19,941 nt of DNA from JBJXGC01 sp046154545 (GTDB lineage Bacteria > Chloroflexota > Dehalococcoidia > Tepidiformales > Tepidiformaceae), in contig JBJXGC010000145.1 in NCBI GenBank assembly GCA_046154545.1, positions 1 through 19,941 on the forward strand, read 5' to 3'. Below are positions 14,172 to 19,941 of the stretch, piece after piece. The number at the start of each line of letters is the position of its first letter. The stretch's first letter is position 1. Under the pieces are notes generated by a model. It was not told the origin of the DNA, searched no databases, and worked only from the letters and a program-made list of their open reading frames with translations. The position numbers and the translations under genes are program-made.

Positions 14172-15616
14172 CCACACGGCGCGAGCTGGTCGGGCGCCTG
14201 AGCGAGATTGTCGGGAGCGAGAACGTCCTCTGGCGGACGGAGGACCTGCTCGTCTACGAGTACGACGGGACGATTGAGAAGAAGCTGCCGTACTGCGTCG
14301 TCTTCCCCCTGGGGGCTGAGGAGGTCGCCCGGGTGGTCCGCCTCTGCAACGAGCTAGACGTGGCGATCACGCCGCGCGGGGCCGGGACGGGACTGAGCGG
14401 CGGAGCTGTGCCTGCCCAGCGCGGGGTCGTCGTGGCGACGGCGCGGATGCGGCGGATCATCGAAATCGACACGGTGAACCGGTTGGCTGTTGTCGAACCG
14501 GGCCTCCCGAACATCCAGCTTTCGGAAGCGGCGGCCGAACACGGCCTCTTCTACGCGCCGGACCCGAGCAGCCAGAAGGCCTGCACGATCGGGGGGAATG
14601 TGGCAGAGAACGCCGGTGGCCCCCACTGCCTGGCCCTCGGTGTGACGACCAACCACGTGCTCGGGATCGAGGTCGTGACGGCGGACGGCGAGATCTGCTG
14701 GCTTGGTGGGCAGACGCTCGACCCCTTCGGGTACGACGTGCGGGGCCTCTTCGTGGGATCGGAAGGGACGCTCGGGTTCGCCACGAAGGTCGTGGTGCGG
14801 CTCCTGCCGGTGCCACAGTCGATCGTGACCCTGTTGGCGATTTTCGAGAGCGTGGAACAGGCGAGCGGGGCGGTCTCGTCGATCATCTCCGCGGGGATGA
14901 TCCCGGCGGCGATCGAGATGATCGACCGGGTGACCATCCAGGCCGTAGAAGCGAGCTTGAAGTGCGGCTTCCCGGCGGAGGCGGGGGCGGTACTGCTGGT
15001 CGAGGTGGACGGGCTGGAGGAGGTCGTGGGGCCGCAGGTGACGGCCGTCCGGGCGGCCTGCCTGGAGAGCGGCGCGAGCGAGGTCCGGGCCGCGCGCGAC
15101 CCGGTGGAGCGCGAACTGCTCTGGCGGGGACGAAAGGGGGCGATCGGCGCGTTGGGACATATCGCGCCGAACTACTACCTGCTCGACGGGGTGATCCCCC
15201 GCTCGCGGCTGGGCGAGGTGATGGCGAAGGTGGCTTCGATCGCCGAAGCGTACGGCTTCCCGGTGGCGAACATGTTCCATGCGGGCGACGGCAACCTTCA
15301 CCCGGCCCTCATCTTCGACGAGCGCGTGCCCGGGGCGAAGGAGCGCGTCCTTGAGGCCGGCGCGGAGATCATGCGCGTCTGCATCGACGTGGGCGGCGCG
15401 CTCACAGGCGAGCACGGCGTCGGCTACGAGAAGCAGCGCTTCATGCCATGGCTCTACAACGAGGGCGACCTCGAGAACATGGAGCGGGTGCGGCCGGTCT
15501 TCGGGAACGCGGGCCGCTTCAACCCCTGCAAGATCCTGCCGGCGGGGACCGGCTGTGGGGAGACCGCCCACCAGGAGGCCGCTATCCGGGCGGCGGGGCC
15601 GGACGCCTATGTCTGA
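14168..15616 (+). CDS. glcD: Glycolate oxidase subunit GlcD (FAD-linked dehydrogenase)
   Basis: This 482-residue flavoprotein of the FAD-linked oxidase family is the catalytic subunit that oxidises glycolate to glyoxylate, or a similar 2-hydroxyacid such as lactate. FAD-binding segments are PRGAGTGLSGGAVP at 69-82, the TIGGNVAENAGGPHCLALG stretch near 141-159, and GSEGTLG at 197-203. The C-terminal catalytic domain has HAGDGNLHP at 371-379 and GEHGVG at 414-419, both hallmarks of the GlcD/D-lactate dehydrogenase group. The GTG at 14168 is chosen over the longer frame from 13985, which lies inside the regulator gene; GGGAG (14160-14164) stands close before it. Neighbouring glcE and glcF make GlcD the best name, but D-lactate or other hydroxyacids remain possible substrates. 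Confidence 0.93.
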   Translation: MTTRRELVGRLSEIVGSENVLWRTEDLLVYEYDGTIEKKLPYCVVFPLGAEEVARVVRLCNELDVAITPRGAGTGLSGGAVPAQRGVVVATARMRRIIEIDTVNRLAVVEPGLPNIQLSEAAAEHGLFYAPDPSSQKACTIGGNVAENAGGPHCLALGVTTNHVLGIEVVTADGEICWLGGQTLDPFGYDVRGLFVGSEGTLGFATKVVVRLLPVPQSIVTLLAIFESVEQASGAVSSIISAGMIPAAIEMIDRVTIQAVEASLKCGFPAEAGAVLLVEVDGLEEVVGPQVTAVRAACLESGASEVRAARDPVERELLWRGRKGAIGALGHIAPNYYLLDGVIPRSRLGEVMAKVASIAEAYGFPVANMFHAGDGNLHPALIFDERVPGAKERVLEAGAEIMRVCIDVGGALTGEHGVGYEKQRFMPWLYNEGDLENMERVRPVFGNAGRFNPCKILPAGTGCGETAHQEAAIRAAGPDAYV

Positions 15617-16784
15617 CCTGGTCAGCGCGCCCGTCGCCATCGCCGGGAGGACAGCGGACGCCGCCTACGCGCCGGGGACGCTGGCCGAGCTGGCGGAGAT
15701 CGTGCGGCGCCGGGACGGCCTCACGCTCGTCCCGACCGGGGGCGGGACGCAGCTCGGGCTGGGCAACGCGCCAGCGGGCCCGTTCGCGACCGTGGACGTG
15801 GGGCGAGCCTTGCACGGCCCCATCGAGCATCAACGGGAAGACCTGACGGTCGTCGTGCCGGCGGGGGTGACCCTTGGCGAGCTGGGCCGCCGGCTGGAGG
15901 CCGCCGGCCAGTGGATCCCGCTCGACCCGCCGCTGGCTGAGCGGGCGACCATCGGTGGCGTCGTCGCCGTGGGCGTGAGCGGGGCGCTGCGCGGACGGTT
16001 CGGCCTGCCGCGCGACTTCGTCCTCGGGGCGACGGTGTTGCGGGGCGACGGCGAGTTCGTAAAGGCGGGCGGGCGGGTCGTGAAGAACGTGACGGGCTAC
16101 GACCTGATGCGGCTCTGGTCGGGTTCGCTGGGGACGCTGGGGATCATCACGGAGGTCGCCTTGCGGGTGTACCCGAAGGCGGCGACGTCCGACCTGGCGG
16201 TGACGTTGGCGGCCGGTGAGGCGTTCGCGATGGCCGAGCGGCTGTACCGGGGCGATGTCCGGCCGGAGATCCTCGACGTGTATGCGAGCGGGCCAGGTGC
16301 GGCGACGCTCTTCGCGCGCGTACCCGAGGCCGCCGAGGACGTTGCCCGCCGCCTGCTCGCCGGGGCGCGGACGGCGGACGCGGGCGGCTACGAGGCCAAC
16401 CGCGACCTCGGGTTCGGCGACGGTGAGGAGCTGACGCTCCGCGTCAGCACGACCGTCGCGGAGCTGCCGGCGGTGAACGACACCATCCTCGCCTGGGCGC
16501 CGGCGAGGGTGGTGCTGCGGCCGTTGACCGGGTCGCTGCGGGCGACCTGGGACGCCGCGGCGATGCCGCCGCTCCGATCCATCGGCCCGGGGATCGAAGG
16601 GCTTCGGCGGCGAGTGTCGGTGGCCGGGGGCGCCGTTATGGTGGAACGCATGCCAGACAGCTTCCGGGACGGGCTCGACAGTTGGGGCGAAGCACCGCCG
16701 ACCATCGCCCTCATGCGGCGGCTGAAAGCCGCTTACGACCCGAACGGGCGGTTCAACCGCGGGAGGTTCGTCGGTGGCATCTAA
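15609..16784 (+). CDS. glcE: Glycolate oxidase subunit GlcE (FAD-binding)
   Basis: This 391-residue paralogue of GlcD keeps the FAD-binding half. PTGGGTQLGLG lies at 42-52, ATIGGVVAVGVSGALRGRFG at 113-132, VKNVTGYDL at 158-166 and GSLGTLG at 172-178. A divergent C-terminal domain ends in NGRFNRGRF. In the known complex GlcD, GlcE and GlcF are all needed for activity. The ATG at 15609 overlaps the glcD stop by eight bases; the open frame further upstream from 15279 is inside glcD and is not used. It ends 11 bases inside glcF. Confidence 0.92.
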   Translation: MSDLVSAPVAIAGRTADAAYAPGTLAELAEIVRRRDGLTLVPTGGGTQLGLGNAPAGPFATVDVGRALHGPIEHQREDLTVVVPAGVTLGELGRRLEAAGQWIPLDPPLAERATIGGVVAVGVSGALRGRFGLPRDFVLGATVLRGDGEFVKAGGRVVKNVTGYDLMRLWSGSLGTLGIITEVALRVYPKAATSDLAVTLAAGEAFAMAERLYRGDVRPEILDVYASGPGAATLFARVPEAAEDVARRLLAGARTADAGGYEANRDLGFGDGEELTLRVSTTVAELPAVNDTILAWAPARVVLRPLTGSLRATWDAAAMPPLRSIGPGIEGLRRRVSVAGGAVMVERMPDSFRDGLDSWGEAPPTIALMRRLKAAYDPNGRFNRGRFVGGI

Positions 16785-18069
16785 GAACTCAGCCTGGCCG
16801 CGGCCAGATGACGCGCCGGAGACGGAGGACCTCACGCGCTGCGTGCATTGCGGCCTCTGCGTGAACGCCTGCCCGACGTACGCGATCACCGGCCTGGAGA
16901 CGGAGTCGCCGCGGGGGCGGATCGCGATGGCGCGGGGGATCGACGAGGGGCGGATCCCGCTCACGGCGGGGGTCCAGGGCCACTGGGACCTCTGCCTGCA
17001 GTGCCGGGCGTGTGAGGCGGTCTGCCCGAGCGGCGTCCCCTATGGGCAGATCATGGAGCACGCCCGGGCGCAGCTCGACGCGGCCGCACCCGCGGACCGC
17101 ACCCAGCGGCGGTTCCGGAAGGTCCTCTTGCGGCAGGTGGTGGCGCGGCCCCGGGTGCTGGCGGCGCTCCTCGCCCCGGCCCGGATGGGGGCGAACTCGC
17201 CGCTGCGGGGACTCGCCCGGCGGACGGGCGCGCTGAGGCTGCTCGGCCGGTTGGGCCAGGCGGAGCGGCAGCTACCCCGCAAAATCGCGCGGCCGTTCCG
17301 GCCCGGCGGCGAACTCGCCCGGGCGCGGGAGGCGAGCAGCGAAGCGGTCGTGTTTACGGGCTGCATCATGGGCGAGATGTTCGGCGACGTGCACCGGGCG
17401 ACGGGCCGGGTGCTCGCCCGATGCGGCGTCCAGGGCGTGGCGACGGTGGGCCAGGGCTGTTGCGGCGCCCTGCACGCGCACGACGGCGACCTCGACTTCG
17501 CGCGCGAATTGGCGCGCCGGAACATCGACGCGCTGGAAAGCACTGGCGACCGGCCGATCGTCGTGAACTCGGCCGGGTGCGGCGCGGCGATGAAGGAGTA
17601 CGGCCAACTGCTGGCCAAAGACACCGCCTACGCCGCGCCGGCGAAGACGTTCGCGGCCCGCGTGAAGGACGTGACGGAGTTCGTGGCCGGGTTGGAAGTG
17701 CCCGCAGGGACGTTCGCCGCCCGGGTGGCCTACCAGGACCCGTGCCACCTCGCCCACGCCCAGCGGATCCGGGAGGCGCCGCGCAAGCTGCTGGGCGGAC
17801 TCGAGGGATGCGAGCTGGTGGAGACGAGCGGCGCGGATATGTGCTGCGGGGCGGCGGGGATGTACTCGCTCGTGCAGCCGGAGATGTCCGGGCAGCTTCG
17901 AACGCGCAAGGCGGAGCAGTTCGCGAAACATCGCCCTGACGTCATCGCGACGGCGAACCCGGGCTGCCAGATGCAGTACGAGGCGGCGGTGCGGGAGGCT
18001 GGGATCGAGGCGCGCGTGATGCACGTGATGGAGATCCTGGATGAGGCGACGCGAAAGGCCGGGGGCTGA
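16774..18069 (+). CDS. glcF: Glycolate oxidase iron-sulfur subunit GlcF
   Basis: This 431-residue subunit passes electrons from the flavin subunits towards the membrane quinone pool. Two [4Fe-4S] ferredoxin motifs are complete: C23, C26, C29, C33 (CVHCGLCVNACP) and C74, C77, C80, C84 (CLQCRACEAVCP). The C-terminal half has two cysteine-rich CCG-type domains: CCGALHAHDGDL with NSAGCGAAMKEY, then DPCHLAHAQRI with CCGAAGMYSL and NPGCQMQYEA. These are the heterodisulfide-reductase-like repeats of the family. The start is GTG at 16774, supported by a strong GGGAGG at 16761-16766 with a seven-base spacer, and lies inside the end of glcE. It is the last gene of the unit that begins with the Fur-family gene. 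Confidence 0.94.
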   Translation: MASKNSAWPRPDDAPETEDLTRCVHCGLCVNACPTYAITGLETESPRGRIAMARGIDEGRIPLTAGVQGHWDLCLQCRACEAVCPSGVPYGQIMEHARAQLDAAAPADRTQRRFRKVLLRQVVARPRVLAALLAPARMGANSPLRGLARRTGALRLLGRLGQAERQLPRKIARPFRPGGELARAREASSEAVVFTGCIMGEMFGDVHRATGRVLARCGVQGVATVGQGCCGALHAHDGDLDFARELARRNIDALESTGDRPIVVNSAGCGAAMKEYGQLLAKDTAYAAPAKTFAARVKDVTEFVAGLEVPAGTFAARVAYQDPCHLAHAQRIREAPRKLLGGLEGCELVETSGADMCCGAAGMYSLVQPEMSGQLRTRKAEQFAKHRPDVIATANPGCQMQYEAAVREAGIEARVMHVMEILDEATRKAGG

Positions 18070-18131
18070 GCCGGCCCCTCCCGTCTCCGGCCTGAGAGCG
18101 CCGGGCTGCCGTTGCGCTGACCATCGCGCGC

Positions 18132-18163
18132 CACCCGCGGCCACGGAGGGCCGCGACTCCTGG
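18132..18163 (+). repeat. Palindromic intergenic repeat, copy C
   Basis: CGCGGCC (18136-18142), loop ACGGAG, GGCCGCG (18149-18155) form a perfect seven-base-pair hairpin followed by ACTCCTGG. Stem, loop size and the following ACT match copy B at 12938-12960, in the same orientation. Upstream similarity includes GTTGCGC and CGCTGAC near 18111-18122. It sits in the 116-base convergent gap between glcF and the substrate-binding protein gene, which otherwise shows only weak short hairpins. Confidence 0.7.
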
Positions 18164-18185
18164 ATTGGCAACCTGCGGTGGCGTG

Positions 18186-19941
18186 CTAGGGGCGGGTGGC
18201 GAAGGTTGCGTGACCGGGGTCGAGGGCGATTGATGCGTCGAGGTGTTGGGACGGCCAGGGGGTGGGTGCGCGGCCCTGGAGGTAGGCCCAGCGGAAGTGC
18301 TCGTCGCGCTGGATGGCCCAGGTGAGGATGCCGCCGCCGCCGGCCGCGAGGAGTTCGTCCTGCACCTGCGAGACAATCGGGGCGCGGGCGGCGAGGCTCA
18401 TCTCCTGGCCGAGGCCCTTCAGGAGCGTGTCCACGGTGGACGAAGCGAACCCGGTGGTGGCGAATCCGGATCCGTCCGAAGCGTAGGTCTCGATGAGCCA
18501 GCGCGAGGGGTCAGGTTCAACGAACGGGGGACCCCAGCCGAACCAGAAGGCCGGCGTGCCGTTGCCGTAGCGGTGCTCGACAGCCTTCTTCGAGATGGTC
18601 GTGTAGGTCTCGACGGCCGGCCGGAACTGGGGGCCGAGGATTGCGTTGAGCCGGGCGGTGACGAAGGAGCTGGCGCTATAGAGCGGGTCAAAGATGCTGG
18701 GGAAGTCGATGGTGACGGTGCCGAGGCTCGCCCCGCCGGCGGCGTCCCAGAGCGCTTTCGCTTCGCGGCCGGCGGCGTCCGCATCCATTTCGTAGCCGGC
18801 GCGGCGGGCGGCCTCGCCCGGTGATAGCCCCGGCGGCGGAGGCACCGGGCCGGAAGCAATCGCGCGGCCGCCAAACAGGTCGCGCGCGATACCCACCCGG
18901 TTGAGGGCACCGCTCAGGGCGCGCACGAGGCGGGCGTCGTCCCAGGGCGGCGCCCCCACGAAGAGCGTGGAGATGATCGCCTCCTCGCGGAAGCGGCCGC
19001 GTTCGACCACCTCGCCGGTGAAGGCTGCCCGCAGCGCCGGGGCCTCGCGGCGGTCGAGGCAGATGGTTTCGTCGAGGCGTTTTTCGCGGAAGAGGTCGAT
19101 GGCGGCCACGGGCGCGAGCACTTCGAGGCCATCGACCCGGGGCGGACGATGGCCGGCCAGGTGGGCAGAGAACACCAGGCGCCGGCCGGGGTCCATGGTA
19201 CCGAGGATGAACGGCCCGCTGCCGGCGACCTGGGCGGGGCGGCCCTCGTGCCAGCTCTTCTCGAACGACTCGACGGCTTCGGGGGCCTGGACGAGGGCGA
19301 AACGAGCCGCGAGCGTAAGGGGAAGGAATGGGTCGGGCCGCGAAAGGTCGATGCGGACGAGGCCGGGGCCCGGGGAAGACACGCGGCGGATGGAGGCGAG
19401 GTCCTGGGGGCGCTGGACCGAAGGCAGCCGGACCGCCTTCGCCAGCGCGATGGCCCGCTCGAAGTGGGCGACCACGTCGGTGGCGGTGACGGCGCGGCCG
19501 TCGAGGGGTGGGCGCGGATGCCAGCGGGCGGCCGGGTCGAGGCGGAGGAGCCAGGTCTCGGGGTCAGGCTGCTCCCAGGAGGCGGCCAGGTCGGGGCCGA
19601 GGGATGGGCGTTCGAAATCCGTCCATTGGATCAGGCGGGAGTGGGCGCGGGCGAGGACTTCGAGGGTGGAAACATCGCCGCTGCGGAGGGTATCGAGCGT
19701 GTCGAAGCTGAAGGTGCGGGGAGAGAGGAGGCGAGCCGTGCCTCCCGTACGTGGCGGCGGCGTCGCCGTGGCGGTGGGTGAGGGCGCGGGGACGGTGGGT
19801 TCGTCGGCCGGCGAGCTCGCCGTTTGCGGCGCTGGCCGCGAGCCACCACCGCAGCCAACAAGGCCGGCGGCGGCCAGGCCAACGAACCCTGCGCCGGCGC
19901 CGCCGAGCAACTTGCGCCGGGTGAGTTGGCGAGCGGAGGTG
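18186..19941 (-). CDS. ABC-type peptide/nickel-like substrate-binding lipoprotein (5' end cut by window)
   Basis: About 584 residues are visible of a family 5 solute-binding protein, the extracytoplasmic receptor of an ABC importer for peptides, nickel or other small solutes. The N-terminus continues past the window edge. In frame it reads TRRKLL, then a hydrophobic stretch, then LVGC: a twin-arginine signal ending in a lipobox, so it is probably exported folded and lipid-anchored at the Cys. A low-complexity Ala/Pro/Thr linker (about 30 residues) follows. The mature domain opens with FDTLDTLRSGD and continues with PSLGPDLAASWE and VTATDVVAHFERAI, the usual family 5 wording. The track-style TTG at 19910 is inside the signal, so the true start is upstream, beyond 19941. 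Permease and ATPase genes are not in the window; the ligand is unknown. Confidence 0.85.
   Translation of the reverse strand, partial: TSARQLTRRKLLGGAGAGFVGLAAAGLVGCGGGSRPAPQTASSPADEPTVPAPSPTATATPPPRTGGTARLLSPRTFSFDTLDTLRSGDVSTLEVLARAHSRLIQWTDFERPSLGPDLAASWEQPDPETWLLRLDPAARWHPRPPLDGRAVTATDVVAHFERAIALAKAVRLPSVQRPQDLASIRRVSSPGPGLVRIDLSRPDPFLPLTLAARFALVQAPEAVESFEKSWHEGRPAQVAGSGPFILGTMDPGRRLVFSAHLAGHRPPRVDGLEVLAPVAAIDLFREKRLDETICLDRREAPALRAAFTGEVVERGRFREEAIISTLFVGAPPWDDARLVRALSGALNRVGIARDLFGGRAIASGPVPPPPGLSPGEAARRAGYEMDADAAGREAKALWDAAGGASLGTVTIDFPSIFDPLYSASSFVTARLNAILGPQFRPAVETYTTISKKAVEHRYGNGTPAFWFGWGPPFVEPDPSRWLIETYASDGSGFATTGFASSTVDTLLKGLGQEMSLAARAPIVSQVQDELLAAGGGGILTWAIQRDEHFRWAYLQGRAPTPWPSQHLDASIALDPGHATFATRP

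Noticed and set aside
14354..15640. 428-codon open frame on the minus strand
   Set aside because: It is antisense to glcD, with Arg/His/Pro-rich composition and no motif; it is a mirror effect of GC-rich codons.
15582..16964. 460-codon open frame on the minus strand
   Set aside because: It covers glcE and the start of glcF in antisense and has no domain. The plus-strand proteins have clear motifs.
1..19941. Mobile element, phage, toxin-antitoxin or CRISPR system
   Set aside because: I saw no transposase, integrase, terminal inverted repeats, spaced direct repeats or toxin-antitoxin pair. Codon use is even except for the thioredoxin-like gene, which looks highly expressed rather than foreign.

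Overview
This is a very GC-rich, densely coded bacterial chromosome segment; third codon positions are almost all G or C and GTG starts are common. It holds 14 protein-coding genes (two cut by the window edges) and no rRNA, tRNA, CRISPR array or insertion sequence that I can see. The gene set (a lactate-type malate dehydrogenase, GH57 alpha-glucan enzymes, a YabN-type MazG, a glycolate oxidase operon, a Tat lipoprotein) and the apparent leaderless promoters suggest a GC-rich, possibly thermophilic bacterium. Chloroflexota is my first guess, with Deinococcota or Actinomycetota as alternatives. This placement is inference from gene content only.

Layout. (1) 1-753, plus strand: 3' part of a malate dehydrogenase gene. 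(2) 820-2954, minus strand: a HAD-type hydrolase gene followed by argH with a 4-base GTGA overlap, convergent with mdh. (3) 3086-11722, plus strand: an alpha-glucan cluster, glgP - GH57 glucanotransferase-like - second GH57 - glgA - mazG. The last four genes are joined by 4-base GTGA/ATGA overlaps. (4) 11782-12420: a thioredoxin-like gene with its own promoter, a strong ribosome binding site and a GC-rich hairpin after the stop. (5) 12491-12853: a small three-helix membrane protein that looks leaderless. (6) 12959-13678, minus strand: a second HAD-type hydrolase, divergent from (7) 13737-18069, plus strand: a Fur-family regulator overlapping glcD, then glcE and glcF. (8) 18186-19941, minus strand: a family 5 ABC-type substrate-binding lipoprotein with a twin-arginine signal, cut at its 5' end.

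How the genes fit together. The alpha-glucan cluster can build polymer (GlgA from ADP-glucose), rearrange or cut it (two GH57 enzymes) and mobilise it as glucose-1-phosphate (GlgP). No branching enzyme or ADP-glucose pyrophosphorylase gene lies in the window. GlcDEF together form a membrane-associated glycolate (or related 2-hydroxyacid) dehydrogenase. It has FAD subunits and two [4Fe-4S] clusters, and here it is translationally coupled to a metal- or peroxide-sensing type regulator.

The least explained elements are: a palindromic repeat found three times, only in the two convergent intergenic regions of the right half; a repeated TANNNT-N6-start pattern that suggests leaderless transcripts; the function of the second GH57 enzyme; and the Fur-glcDEF coupling. 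There is no intergenic stretch longer than about 135 bases. I found no strong sign of a wholly new defence or mobile system.
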